This document shows, one piece after another, positions 1-12,566 of a stretch of DNA of 64,000 nucleotides. The stretch lies in the NCBI GenBank assembly GCA_030762895.1, contig JAUPTC010000101.1, forward strand, positions 1 through 64,000. Reading direction: 5' to 3'. The notes beneath the pieces are model-generated. The model saw nothing but the letters and a program-made list of their open reading frames with translations. It ran no database searches and was not told the origin of the DNA. A program made the translations under genes and the position numbers. Position 1 is the stretch's first letter, and every line of letters begins with the position of its first letter. This stretch comes from Sophora flavescens. Lineage: Eukaryota; Streptophyta; Magnoliopsida; Fabales; Fabaceae.

Positions 1-174
1 GAAAAAGACTCAATTTCTAATTAAAGCAAGAAGGAAATACATTCCAAAGACACTAAACACTACTTAAAGCGAGAAACAAAGCCAAAGTTGAGTACTAATT
101 GAGAATACAACTCATCAATATGGTAAAATTAAAAGTAAATCTAGAATAAAAACTAGATAATCTAGCCGATTATC
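1..174 (-). repeat. 3' LTR of element A, end part only
   Basis: This matches the stretch at about 4780-4952 with many substitutions. On the minus strand the LTR starts TGATAATC at position 174. The adjoining sequence 175-215 reads, on the minus strand, as a purine-rich tract ending AAGTTTGTGGTGT, the counterpart of the polypurine tracts of C and D. The remainder of this LTR lies outside the window. Confidence 0.7.
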
Positions 175-2294
175 AACACCACAAACTTAAGCTGCTTGTC
201 CTCAAGAAAACAACACACAAAAAGACTCAAGCAAAACCCACAGACTCGGACGCCTGATGAGTTGATATGAGGTAATGGACTAAAGTAACCAATAATTTCC
301 ACATAATGTCAACCACAACCACTTCATCAAAATCAAGCATGCCTTCCTAAGATCAAACAATCAACTATCAAGAGTACCTTAAAGATCAACAAAGAGTGAA
401 CTCAACCATCATACAATTGCCAATCAAGTAGTGGTTTCAAAAACTTGAACTACAAATTCACTAGTCATCGATGAGTCTCACTCCTCACCAGATAATTAAT
501 TCACTCAATGCTTAAGTGTTTAGGCTTGTGTTTCCCTAAAAATCTGCGTATCGAGAAACTCACTCTTTGGGTTTTGATTTCATCTAGCCTCGTTAGTTCA
601 CCTGACCCACATGATGCCTGCAATCAAAAGGTCTTATAAGGTTTGTAATGGGGCGAGTGGAATGTAGGGAAAAATAATGGGAATGCAAGTTTAGACCCTA
701 AAAGAGCAAGTGATCAATAGACACGATTTCCAAAGAATAAACTATTTTTGTTCTCTCTTTTTCACTTTTTTTTGCTTTTTTTCACACTTTTCCATTTTTC
801 CTCTTGAAACTTTTTTTTCTTTTTTTTTCTTAGATTTTTCTTTATTATTTCAGGAGCATTTTACCCTTCCTTGCTTTTCTTCCAAAACTGAATTTCTCAT
901 GTGTCACCTCAAACTTAGCAACTGCTACAATTCTACCTTAATTCCAATGCTCACTTAATCATCGGGTAGGTAAACATGGTTTTTTCGGATTTACTAATTT
1001 ATTTAGGTAACAACAAAATAGGCTTAAGCACAATGGGGCTAACAAGGGATAATTCATTTAGGTAAGATTTTGTCCAACTAGCTATTTCCAAAGAAAGTGC
1101 CTTTATCATGCTCGTACATCAAGTAATCATGTAAACCGAGAAAAGAGATTGAGCAAAGCTAAGTTGTTCGTAACTCCCACGATAGCTACTCACGAAAACA
1201 AAAATCATGTTGAAGGCTCAAACTCTGCGAACACAAATAGATACTCATATCAAACATCATGAATTATGCTAAGTCCTCTAACACCTCAAACTAGTCATGG
1301 TTCATGCATTCAAGTCAAGAGCACACTCAATTTGCATCACTATCCAATTGCTTTCAAAGTATCATGTTTTCACTTTCCAGAAATTACATGCATTAATCAA
1401 TCAAAAAATGATATGGAAACAAGAATGGGAATTCACATGGTCAATCCACATCTGATCATTTATCCAACTGAAAGCAATTTTTTATTTTATATTTTGACTC
1501 GCTAAACAAAATCAAGCGACCAAGACGCTTTAAAGATTTCAGTTTATCAAAACAAAAGCTCCCAACGACATTAAATGAGAGAGTTAAGCTAATCTCTAGG
1601 GTTCGGTGAAACCCTCTCAATCCACTCCATCAAGCAGTCCACCATAAAAACATCCATGAGCAAATCTGGATCCCCTGCTCACAGTGGAATCAAGCGGGCT
1701 CACGCTACTCTTCTTTGGCCTTTTCTCCTGGTCTCGAGGAAAATTGTTCCGATGAGTCACGAGTCCGGATATCCTCTTGAGATGGAAACACAGATTGTCG
1801 TCCCTCGGTGAACAACTCGCCCGAGAATCGCGGGGGAATCAAGCAACGCGAGAATTATTTAAAGTTTTCCGGTGAGTAAAAAAATTCATCAGCGGGGCGG
1901 ATGGCTAAATCCAGTGAGCTTATTGAAAATTCGCGGGGCTAAGAAGAGTCCAGAGAAGTAAATTCAGTTTTCTGAAGGCAGAGTGAAGCCAATCGTGGGG
2001 CTAAACATGAGCCAGTGGGGGGCGAATTATGCAGAAATCTGCGGCTCCCAAAGTTGTTATTTTTTTTTTTTCATTGATTTTCTAAGTCCCACATGCCTCA
2101 AGGCAAATCCTACTCTATAAATGACTTAACTACCATGAATGCACCTAATTGAGATTAATATGCAAAAGTATGCAATAAAGTGCATTTTTCTACACAATAC
2201 ATATTAATGCACAATTATAACGCACTTATATGCAAAGTTTTATCTACCACCTAACTAAATGAAATGACTAGATGAAGAAAAAGGATAGCGAACC
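175..2294 (-). other. 3' non-coding region of element A
   Basis: About 2.1 kb between the coding remnant and the 3' LTR, with no convincing ORF; the small frames at 710-958 and 1266-1505 are low-complexity or chance. The stretch near 970-1080 resembles 49370-49500 of element C in the same orientation (shared words include ACATGGTTTTT and GGGGCTAAC/TTGGCTAAC), so this non-coding region is related between families. A GC-rich patch at 1845-2045 with several GCGGGGC words, followed on the minus strand by an AT-rich TATA-like stretch near 1852-1865, resembles the promoter-type palindrome blocks of the LTRs. Confidence 0.5.
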
Positions 2295-2335
2295 TAGGTT
2301 GCCTCCCGGTTAGCGCTTGTTTAACGTCTCCGAGC
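2295..2335 (-). promoter_or_regulatory. Conserved post-ORF block of Athila-like elements (A copy)
   Basis: On the minus strand this carries the decayed form of a block also found in C (49980-50024), D (35306-35350) and E (44210-44254). The common core is GTTAAANAAGCGCTT followed by a GGGAGGCAACC word. It lies at the 3' end of the coding region in all four. Its function is unknown; its place suggests an RNA cis-element. Confidence 0.6.
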
Positions 2336-3640
2336 CAGACAGTCATGCCCTCAAAAAAGTTTAAGCCAAGTCAATTCCAAGGTAATTTCTTGCCTTTTGC
2401 AAATCTCCTCCCAAGTACACCCCTTTGAGCCTTTGGGCATTCACCTTGAGAGATTCTCAAAGAGAAGTACTTCTTAGAAACACTCGCCATGAAGACGTTT
2501 TCACACCATCCATTATTCGTGGTACAAACGCCAAGGATGTTCAAAATGTGAATATTCCTCCGGATCCCATGGCTCGTGGGAATGGAGATGTGGTTAGAAA
2601 ATGTGGGAGAGATTCCATTAACTTTCTAAGTGCTAGTGATAGCTCCCCTTCCTCCGGGTCAAATCGTAAGTCATCGACTCCAGGTATGGCCCTTTTGTAC
2701 ATAATCTTCTCCATGAAGCATAGCTTCAACTTTTTTTTAGACAACTTCAACTCCTTTGCCTTTATTTAGAAAACTCAAATGCCTCGGAAATGACTTGATC
2801 TCCAAAGTTGGTATTTTCACAAGGTAATGTGATAGACAAATAAGGTACCAACTTTGTTATATCCACCACATGCAAACCAACGTACTTATCCCCCTCTGGA
2901 ATTTTGAGGCCCTCAATAGGACTGGTCAGTAAGTGCTTTCCATATAATTCTTCTCATTTTTTCCCCTTGAAAATAACCTCCCCAATGATAGATATTTCCT
3001 CTTTTGCTTTCCATTTATGCTCTTTTTATCCTGGACTCATCTTCCACCACCACTTTTGTCATCTTCATCAAACCATCAAGTGAAAGTCCTCCATTGGAAT
3101 GTCTTCGTGGAATCATCTTCAACTCTCACATCATCGTGGTTAAAGTCCAATATCCACAACCACATTCTCTGAATTTGGGTTCCCACGTGGCTTTGATGCT
3201 AGCAATTTGGAGATAAATTCCCTAGCTTGTAACTTCTAACTTCCGAAACGGTCAATTAGTATTGCTTCTAGCCTTTTTAGAATGTTCCCCCAACTCACTT
3301 TTCAAACCTATGAATCATGGAACTTATTTCTTCCCTGATACGTACATGCTCCCGGATCACAAGTTTGACCATCTATCTCCCAAAGAAATTCTAGCAAAAC
3401 GGGATCCAGCTTAAAATGGTGGTGGTCGTAAAGATGCACATGAGATGTCCATTCACTCCTTGAGTATACCTTGTCATGCTTATCAACAATACGTATTAAG
3501 CACGATCAATCAATTTGATAGTACGGAATGAATGGTAACAATGGTCCATGTGTTGGACTCTACCTAATTTAAACAAAACTCAAAAGAAAAATCAAATATA
3601 TACAAAAATAAAAAAATGTCAAAAGTAGTTGTTTTCTTTG
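2336..3640 (-). pseudogene. Remnant of the small ORF of element A
   Basis: Minus-strand coding remains broken by stops and frameshifts. Around 2763-2905 one frame reads DKYVGLH followed by a VDI-TKLVP stretch, matching the start of the C-terminal domain in the ORFs of D (DKYVGLHACVDIGKLVP) and C. Upstream, near 3300-3500, another frame has a run rich in His and aromatic residues that I could not relate to any family. The region is too short for gag-pol. The shared motif is the basis for calling it the same kind of ORF; the rest is uncertain. Confidence 0.5.
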
Positions 3641-3665
3641 TTATTTAATGATATTGGCAAAACCA

Positions 3666-3684
3666 ATCCCCGTCACTGGCGCTT
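3666..3684 (-). other. Decayed tRNA-Asp primer binding site (element A)
   Basis: Compared with the intact site in C (51239-51257), 14 of 19 bases match. It lies just inside the presumed 5' LTR, as a primer site should. Confidence 0.6.
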
Positions 3685-3689
3685 ACATT

Positions 3690-4952
3690 ACTTATGGGCT
3701 CTGCCAAAAATACTGTCCCGAAGCAAGTAATAAAAGCACGATGAGATACCAGCTCAATCTCTGGATTGGGTGACCAAGTACCACTTCTGCAATTCACGAC
3801 TATTTAGACACCAAAATAAATCGAGTTTTTATGATAAAAATGGCGGAAAAGAAATTAAATTATATATTTTTGAATTTTTGAATTAATTAAAGCGAAATAA
3901 ACACAGCAAACAATTAAAGAAAATCCTAGGGATCCAATTTCACCAACGCTGAATACACATTCCTCATAGACAGAAATACTTATCCACTTGGTTTGATTCA
4001 ATATATCATTGCTTATTTCTAATCAATTTCTAATGTCAACTAAGAATCCTAATTTATTCTAATGTCTCCCTCGAGTATGCTAAATACATACGCAATCCCC
4101 TAACGCTATATCCTCCATGGTGATTATTTATCAAGAAATTCATTAAGTTCATGATTCTCTATTGAAGTTGATAAAGCTCCTACGGTATATCTCTATCAGG
4201 ATAATCCTATGGTTTTATCTATCCCAATACCTTGACACATAAATCTAGACCTTGGTCTCATTATGATTAGTTTATCATCTATTGGTGATCAAGAATTAGA
4301 AGCATTAAGAATAGAGAATAAAACACAAGGATAAAGAGAAGGTGATGAAATTAAGGAAAAATCAAAATAAAATCACCAAACCGTCATGGCGAAGTTACAT
4401 CGTCACCCTAGGAAAAAGGGGTTTAATCCATAATGAAAGGAATCACAAAAACATTGAAAGAAACCAACATGAAAACAAGAAAAAAGGGCGGGGCGTAGCA
4501 AACAGGGAGACGAAGCCAAAAGAACAAAGAGTGGAACCTTACTCCGCACAAAAAGCGCTGCACTTATAAGTTCTAGTATTAGCGATTCGTGGGGTGAATT
4601 ACTTATGGGTGAAACTGGAATCATAGCTCGACTCAGGAGTGCACCATCACGAGAGTTAATGGCCCATCCGGCAGAGGCGGATGACCTGAATTTCTAGCCT
4701 CTTCTTTCTCTTCCTAGCTCCCAAGCTTCACTTTTTATCCTTCTCTGCTCATGTATGAATCCTGAAATTTATTCAAACTAAAATCATAGAAAAAGAAGGC
4801 TCAACTTCAATTAAAACAGAAAAAGGTTCAAAGTTACACTAACACTTAACCGCGGAAACAAAGCAAAATTGAGTATTAATGAGAATACAACAATCAATAT
4901 GGTAAACTTCACGAAAATATAGAATAAAACTAGATAATCTAGCGGATTATCA
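3690..4952 (-). repeat. 5' LTR of element A
   Basis: The right end AGCGGATTATCA (minus strand start TGATAATCC) matches the end at 174. Near the left end the words GCAAGTAATAA and GGATTGGG align with the LTR ends of C and E. A minus-strand TATA-like word CTTATAAG lies at about 4563-4570. The GC-rich sequence just upstream of it (4585-4695) is probably a decayed palindrome cluster of the kind seen in C, D and E. Confidence 0.65.
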
Positions 4953-5951
4953 GTATCCACGATCTAAGGTTGACTTTACCGAGGTGACCCGGATACCTGC
5001 GATGGAGCTAAGCTCACAAAGATATACACTCTTAAGGGTCACGACGCCAGCCGGATAAGTGACAAGACAAATCCAACGATATTCCCTAAGCGAAGTGGCT
5101 TGATAAGGGGAAACGTCCTAAGCAAAAGAGGCTTGATATGGGAAGTGGTTCCTAAAAGAGGATTGATTAGGAATATCTCGGGGGCGAGACATTTTGAGAG
5201 ATATCGACCTACATCCATAGGGAGTGAGGAACCTTAGAGGATCAATCATGTGACCTTCAGGATATTCTGTGTTGGTGTGATTCCAAAGATGGTTGCCATT
5301 ACTTGCTACGTGTATATGTATATGTGATTATTATTTCATGTGTCCCCATCCCCTTTTTAAATTGAGCATGTGTTGTCTCATCTCCTTTTTTCCCTCTATG
5401 TTTCTCTTCGTATGTATATCAGTTAGATGTGCAGCAACGAAGACAGGACGATGATTTGGCAGGGCAAATAGCCACAACACCATCTCTGAGAAGATCCCAC
5501 CTTTGGTATATAGGACGCCCACTACGACGGCGGCGAGTGGTAGCTCCAAGCGCCCATATCTGTTGTGATATGGTTTTGCTCTGACGCCCCACAAATTATG
5601 AGCCTATGTGAACCTATTTTGTATTTGTTGATATTTTGAGGGGCGGGTGGCATTCATAGGACTTCTTCTATATCTATTCGGTTAGTTTATATTTGTTTAT
5701 ATTTTGAGTCTTTAGATGGTCGTAGGTTGTGATGGTCCCATGGAGGGTTTCCAGTCACTCGCGATGGACGTGTTGTATTTATTGTATATATAGATGTGGA
5801 TGACGCCACTTGTGCATGTTTCAATTGTTTTATTTCTTTTACATTTTTTATTATTATAATATTTTCGACTGCAATAAAGCGCGTTAACATTAATAATGGT
5901 TTAAGGCTTAGTTAATTAGGGTTGTTCTTTAATGGGACATTGGGTGTCTCA
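4953..5951 (+). repeat. 5' LTR of Tekay-0, 3' part
   Basis: It begins at the edge of element A and ends GGTGTCTCA directly before the primer site. A run of short inverted repeats with AAGC...GGCTT and a TTCCTAA/TTAGGAA pair lies at about 5090-5190, matching 12110-12210 in the 3' LTR. The sequence at 5548-5951 is the uninterrupted form of the Tekay-1 target. Confidence 0.75.
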
Positions 5952-5956
5952 TTTAG

Positions 5957-5968
5957 TGGAATCAGAAA
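5957..5968 (+). other. Primer binding site of Tekay-0 (initiator tRNA-Met type)
   Basis: TGGAATCAGAAA, with three mismatches to the perfect site TGGTATCAGAGC at 23750-23761. It lies five bases after the LTR end. Confidence 0.65.
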
Positions 5969-8900
5969 GATTGTTCTAAACAGATGTAGGGGTAGGGATG
6001 AGTACCCAGACACTATTAGTTGAATCCTTATTAGATGTCGACTATGCTTAGACAAGGGGGTAGAGTGTCCATACGTGAGTTATTCTTAATGTAAGAATAA
6101 TGTTTAAGCATTTATAAGACATTGTACATCTTATGAATGAGAAAGTTCATGAGTCTAAGGCGGGGAATCTGTCGGTTGAGAGTATGTTATCCAATTTGAG
6201 GCAATGTTGAAGTTCTTCCAGTTTATCAAGTTCACCCATATGAAGAATGGATCTCGTAGGAGGCTCTGAGAAAGTAGTAGGCCAAAGTTAAAGAGGATGA
6301 AGATTCTTTTAAAGTTCAACCACTTTCTAGCTTTGCTGAAAAGTGCACCAGGTTAGAGAGTCACGCCTGATTCGAGACTAGTGAGAAACGCACACATAGT
6401 GATGGTGGACCGATTAGAGGAGGCAACAGCGAGACGTCGTGGGTGAAGGTATCGACACAGTGAGAGACTTTTATATCACCCAAAGCAGAAGCAAGAGGTG
6501 CAGCAAGAGATTCCCAAAAGCATCATCCGGGATGCAGACTTTTTAAACGTTCGAGGGTCCGTCGACAAGAACTGTCCCCGATGCAAAAATGTGATATGCT
6601 ATCAGTGTAGCAAGCAGACACATGTCCGATTGTATCTTAGAGCGATGTACTGAGAAATCTGGTGCAATAACAAAGTATGAAGAGCTCGGAGCAATGGTTC
6701 AAGAGCCAGAAAATAAATTAGCAAGGAGGTATCCAGTGGGATGGTGCTGGGCCATAGAGGTTCCAGACTACTAGAGATCCGATATCAAACAGGTGAAGTG
6801 TCTCATTTTCTAAAAAACTTTTATCTGTATTATTTGATTGAGCTACACAATCATTTATTTCTGTTGAGTGCATGGACTCATTTGAAACGCCGCTTGCATC
6901 TTTACCCTATGATCCGGTAATGTTTCTACCCTTGTGGGAGATACATTAACTACTTTGTTTTGTTTGTCGTAACCCGTCTTAGTTGTTTAAGAAAATTAGA
7001 CTTTTGTTAATGACCTTATCTGTCCTCCATGCATCGATTGATATTATATTTGGCATGGATTGGCATTCTGACAACCATGTAGTTTTGGATTGTTCAAATA
7101 AAACTCTTCTTTTATGAAGCCTTCCGGATTATTGCACATGACATCAGGCACGTGGAGAAGGACTGTCAAGGAGCTGTGTGATGCTGTTTTCTTTGGATGC
7201 CAAGAGAGCCTCCTAAGATGGAAGCACCCTGGTCGTAAAGCGTAGTTTCGGAGTTTTTCTGGATGATGTCGGGGTTTCCACCTAAAAGAGAGATAGAAGT
7301 TCGCATTGATCTCGTACCGAGGACTGGACCGACATCGATTGTGCCGTATCGAATGTCTCCGACATAATTACTTGAGTTGGAAAAGCGTTGGATGACATGT
7401 TGAATAAGGAGTTCATCCCGACAAAGTGTTTCACCGTTGGGAGCACTGTTCTGTTTGTGGAAAAGAAGGACGTGTTCTAGCTTGTGTGTTGATTATCAGC
7501 AATTGAATAAGGTAACAATCTAGAATAAGCATCCGCTATCATGATTGACGATCTAATGGATCATGCCAGAGAGCAACTGTGTTCTCAAAGATAGAGTAGA
7601 GGTTTGGGTACCATCGTTTCAGTGAAAGAAGATGACATACCGGGAGACCGGCTTTCAGGAGTTGGGTATGGTCACTACAGTATTTGGTTATCTTCAGCGG
7701 CATAACTAATGCTCTCTTGTATTCATGGACTAATGAATAGGATCTTTAGACCGACTGGAGAAATTCGTCGTTGTGTTGATCAATGATATTCCGATCTACT
7801 CGAGGTAGAAAAGAACATGCATAACATCTTCGGGTTGTGCTTCAAGAGCTAAGGACGATGACAACTCTATGCAAGTTGTCCAACCGCCGAATTCGGTTTG
7901 GATGAAGTACAATTTCTTGGGCATGTTATAAACAAAGATATGATAGTTGTAGGATCCCCACTTGGGGTTGAAGTAGTTGGGAATTGGGAACGCCCAAATA
8001 TTGGCTTAAGCTTAAGTTTCCTTGAATGGCAAAGTTATAGAAGGTCCATGAAGGATTCTCAAAGAGGCGCTGCGGCGACTAGCTCCACAAGAAAAAGTAA
8101 AGTGTTTGAGTGGACAACGAGTGTGAGGTGAGTTTCAGGAGTTGAAAAGGAGGCTTACAACATCTACGTATTAGTCTTGCTGTATCCATTAGCACCATTT
8201 GATGTCTATGCGACGCATCACATCAAGGCCTAGGCTGTGTGCTCAGGCAAGAAAGGAAAGTAGTAGCTTATGCCTCAAGGCAGTTAAGAGCACATGATTA
8301 GAACTACCCAACCCATGATCTTGAGTTAGCCGAATAGTGTTTGCATTGAAGATATGGAGACACTTATTTGTATATGGTGCTAAATTCACAGTTTCACAAC
8401 ACGATCCACAAGAGTTTAAGATACCCGTCTCAGTCAAAGGAGCTAAACATGATACAACGGAGATGGATGGAATTCATAAGTGGATTATGAGTTTGATCTT
8501 CAATATCATCGGGGAAAAGCAAACGCCGTAGCGATGCATTAAGTCGAAAACCTTTGCAAATTCTTATGATGGGTTAAGGAGTTAGAGTTGATCGAACAAT
8601 TTAGAGATTCCAATCTTGGGACAAAGGAATTATCCGCGATTAAGATAGTTTAGGAATGATAACTTATCATATGGATTCCTAGACTTAGTTCGAAGAAGCA
8701 ATATCTCAAAAAGATTAACAAGATGATAGAAGAGATAAGGCAGAGTTTAAGAGAGGTACTAACTAGAATCACAAAGTTTGGGAGATAATATGTGTGCTCA
8801 AGATAAAGAAATTAAGAATCATTCCCAGGAGGCATACAAAGTAAGTTGAGTTTCCATCCAGGTGCCAAAAGATGTATCAAGATTTGAGGAAAATGTTCTT

Positions 8901-10040
8901 ATGGCCTGGAGAAAAAAGGAAGTTGTGGAATATGACAATCCTACTTGGTGTATCGTAAAGCAAAAGATTGAACACCAAAAGCGGTTGGGATTATTGCAAC
9001 TTTGGACATCCCAGAATGGAAATAGGCAGTATTTGCAATGAACTTTATATCCTGGTTCACCGAAGACTGAGTAAAGTATGATGCAATCCGGTTATAATTG
9101 ATAGATCACTGAAAATGTGCTCATTTCCTCCTATCAATCAAGGTTCTCAATGAAAGATTACCTGGGTTGTATATCAAGGAAGTTGCAGATTGTATGGAGT
9201 ACTGGTATAATTCCAGGAGCAGAATCCGAGATTTACATAAGGTTTTAAGAGAGTTTACACAGTGCTTTGGGAACAAAGTTAAGGATTGAGTTCAACTTAT
9301 CATCCTCAAACGAATGGTCTGCTCGGAAAGAACAATCCAGCCATTGAAAAGATTATTTAAGAGCATATGTGTTAGAACACAGAGAAGTTGGGATGAATTT
9401 TCCATTAATTGGAATTTCATATAATCGCTAGTTTTCCAAGTATTGACATGGTGCCAATAAAGCTTATAAGGAATAAATGTATAACACCTCTCTTAATATA
9501 GACAAAGAGAAAAAGTTGATTGGACTAGAGGTGGTATAACGACTACCGAAAACAAGTTGAAGATTCGGGAAAAGATGAAGCAGCGATAGATAGGCAAAAG
9601 AGCTATAACGGCAAGAGGAGTAAGAACCTTTGGAGTCCAAGGGAAAGGGATCTTGTTTTCAAAGTCACATCTAGAATTGGAATTGTGCGGGGCAATAAAA
9701 TCCCGTAAACTTACACCTCGTTATCGAAACATTTCAAATTCTTGTGAATTGGTCCGTCATACACATCCAAGTTTTTCTAACCTTCATTATGTTTCATGTA
9801 TCCCAACTCATAAGATTGTCCCAGACCATGCATATATATAACTTGAAATCAATACAGATAAGTGAGAAACTTGAGTTTGGGAGCTTTGCCTGCCGGATCG
9901 GGAGAAAAGTTGATAAAAGAACTCATCGAGAAGCAAATTCCTTTAGTCAAGGTCCAATTGGGATCTAGTATGTTGATGCAACATGTGAAAGAGAGTTAAG
10001 GCAACAACAATATCCGATCTTTGGTAAGGGACCTGATTTC
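5969..10040 (+). pseudogene. Ruined gag-pol of Tekay-0
   Basis: Fragments of every domain occur in order, in shifting frames and with many stops. A zinc-knuckle start CYQCSKQTH lies near 6600. A protease C-end IIFGMDWHSDNHV is near 7045-7080. RT pieces run from about 7350 to 7870, including a degraded YxDD region near 7785. RNase H ends in DALSRK near 8535. Integrase is near 8860-9480, with HPQTNG at about 9305. The C-terminal tail at 9740-9970 has FHVSQL and KQIPLVKV, the chromodomain-like end typical of Tekay/Del elements. No long frame survives. Confidence 0.75.
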
Positions 10041-10087
10041 CATTTCGGGGATGAAATTTATTTTAGGGGCGGCGTGGGAGGGTAGTA
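10041..10087 (+). other. Polypurine tract region of Tekay-0
   Basis: Purine-rich GGGGATGAAA and GGGAGGGTAGTAAT lie directly before the presumed LTR start, like AGAGGGGTAGTAT before the Tekay-1 3' LTR at 32463. Confidence 0.6.
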
Positions 10088-12566
10088 ATTAACACCCATT
10101 TCTTGATTAGGGTTTAAGGAAGAGATTATATAATTAAACACTAATCATGTTCCTTTGGTGTTAGTTGAATGTGTTTCAAGTTTAAGAGAACCAGAGTTAA
10201 AAGAGTGCGAAGCGCAAAAAAACACAATCAGTACTTACTTGGTACAAGTTAATTAATTAATTGAGTGAGTTTCAAATTGTGGGGAAAATGAGTACAAAAA
10301 GTTTAGGAGTAGCCTAAAATATAAACAAAATATTCCAAAGAGAGTTACGACATGATGCGGAAGAAAATATCTTCATTGCCTTGAACAACACACGCACTAC
10401 ATGGGGGATGAATAACGGTCAACTGAGCATATCCCTCTAAGAGGGGAGGTTACAGGAGGGGCTGCACCAAGCAGTGACAATTTGATTTCCACCCAAACTA
10501 GTAGCAGACACCTAGCCAACTATTTCTCTAAGTTAATGACACATGGCTAACATGCACTTTAAGTCAAGAAAATTAAATCTAACCCAAAGTAGACAAGCTA
10601 AAGTGGTACAGACTTCATCATTTTCGTGGAGCTAAGAGTAGAGAAGGAAGGTGAACGAAAAGTGAAGCCATTGTGGAGTGGCTTGAGAGCTTTACTGAGT
10701 TGTCACAAAATATCATCACCATATACTCTTATACCGCTGGATCAGTCTCAAACCATATATGAAGGTTCAAGACTTGTGGTTCTTCATATCCAACGATCAG
10801 AATTTTGAAATCATGTCCATATTTCGAGATATTCAATCAATGGGAACCTGAATGGTGAAACTCAACCGTGAGAAACTTTAACCCATCACCATAGAACGTC
10901 ATCCTAAGTTCGCTTCATAGTTGGATCGATTGAAAATTTGGAGATGGTTAGGGACAAGTATTTCTATGTTTTCACTGTTCAATTTTGTAATTTCGGTACA
11001 TTTCTATGGTTGGACATTTCCCTTAGATTCTTGGTTCCTTTGAATCTGACTTCCCTAAGTACAGTATTTGTTCTCGATGTTTTCCTTTTATTCCATCTCT
11101 TGGTTCAAATCTACTGAACCCACTGTTGATCCCGTTGGTATTTGTGTTTCAGAAATTGCGATACACGTACGTGTAATCGGGATGGAACCGAAGCGATGGA
11201 TGTGTTGGTATGGATGGTGGCAGATTTGTGGGCGTTGATGGGAAGCGACTAAGGCTCATTTCATACATGGACGATTCAAAGCTTTTGCTTAAAGGTGCAG
11301 CGAGGAGGTGTGGGAATGTCCATCGCCCGTGAGGCAGCGAGAATAATAATTATATATGCATGTGTGTGGGGTGGCCGACCTTACTAGAATAGCAAATAAT
11401 CGAGTATCGGGTAACCAAAATGAATTAATATTTTAATGTTCTGTTTAGTGGTTGGAGATATACTGTGATAATCTGATACCAAGTTAACAACTTTATGTTG
11501 ATTGAGGTTTTTCAACCGTATGCTTATGCTTGTTTGACTTATACATGGTAATACATGATTTTTGCCTACTTGGTATGTCAACATGATTTTATGATTATTC
11601 TATTGGTAAATGAGAATTGATGATTGACCGATTGTTATGAGTGAATATATGTTGTATGGATTAGTTTAGAGTGCACACCGTGGTAATGCCTTGAGATTGT
11701 GGCTTTTGAGGCTAGGGATGTGATCGGTGATCCCATTGTGAGATGTGAATGTGTAAGTTGGTTCGATTGTTAACTAGGGAGATGTTTGTTGCATTACATT
11801 TTACAAGGTGGCAGCCATATGACTGGGAGTCACATGAGGTTAGTTGTACTCTAGTGCAGTACGGATTACGGAGGAGGTCTGAAAAGACCTCGGGGATGTA
11901 ATTATAATAGACTTGGAGGCTCACAATGACCATTAGGTAGCTCCTAAAGGGTGCGTGGTACTCTGAGAGCCAGTTATCTGACTTTACCTTGATTATCCAC
12001 GCCTAAGCTGACTATCCGAGTCGACCAGGATACCTCCCGATGGAGCCGAGCTCAAGAGATGCACTCTTCGGGGTCACGGCGATCGGGAAAAGTTGCCTAG
12101 ACAAAACTAACTGATATTCCCCAAGTTGAAGTGGCTTGGTAAAGGGAACATTCCTAAGCAAAAGAGACTTGATAGGGAAACATTCCTAAGCAAAGAGGCT
12201 AGATAAGGGAATATCTCCGGTAGAGCTGATTGAGAGATATCGGCAAATGACATAGGAGTGAGACACCCGAGAGGATCATCGATAATGAATTTCGAGGATA
12301 TTCTGTGTTGGTGTGATTTGGAAGATGGTTGCCTATTACTTACGCATGTGTATATGTATATGTGATTATTATTCTGTGTCCTCATCCCTATTTTATGATT
12401 ATGTCAATGTTGCTTCTCTCCTCTTTCCCCATGTTTTTCTTGTATATATCCGTCGTGAGAGCAAGACGTGGGAGAGATTTGGAAGGGCGAATGGCCACAA
12501 CCTATCTACGGGAAGATCCCACCGCTGGTATATAGATGCCACTACGCGAGGCGAGGGTAGCTCAAG
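10088..12566 (+). repeat. 3' LTR of Tekay-0, first part
   Basis: The start is a decayed TGTAACACCC (reads TTAACACCC near 10089). It continues to the Tekay-1 insertion after GTAGCTCAAG. The rest of the LTR resumes at 42184. The small frames at 11384-11933 are not supported as genes. Confidence 0.65.
12562..12566 (+). repeat. Left target duplication of Tekay-1
   Basis: TCAAG here faces CCAAG at 42179-42183. The empty form in the other Tekay-0 LTR reads GTAGCTCCAAGCGCCC near 5541-5556, so the left copy has lost or changed one C. Confidence 0.7.

Larger units (their letters stand above)
1..4952 (-). mobile_element. Element A: decayed non-autonomous Athila-like LTR retrotransposon
   Basis: The element reads on the minus strand and runs off the left edge. 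Its 5' LTR is at about 3690-4952 and its 3' LTR remnant at 1-174; both end in the same AGATAATCT...GATTATCA pattern and share the stretch around GAGAATACAAC. A decayed tRNA-Asp primer site lies at 3666-3684. Only about 1.3 kb of coding-like sequence lies between the primer site and a conserved 3' block at 2295-2335, so there was never room for gag-pol. It sits directly against a truncated Tekay-0 LTR starting at 4953, so it probably inserted into that LTR. Many frame breaks show it is old. The class is well supported; the exact edge near 3690 is not. Confidence 0.75.

Noticed and set aside
710..958. 82-codon Phe-rich ORF
   Set aside because: Poly-T driven, no conservation in C or D counterpart.
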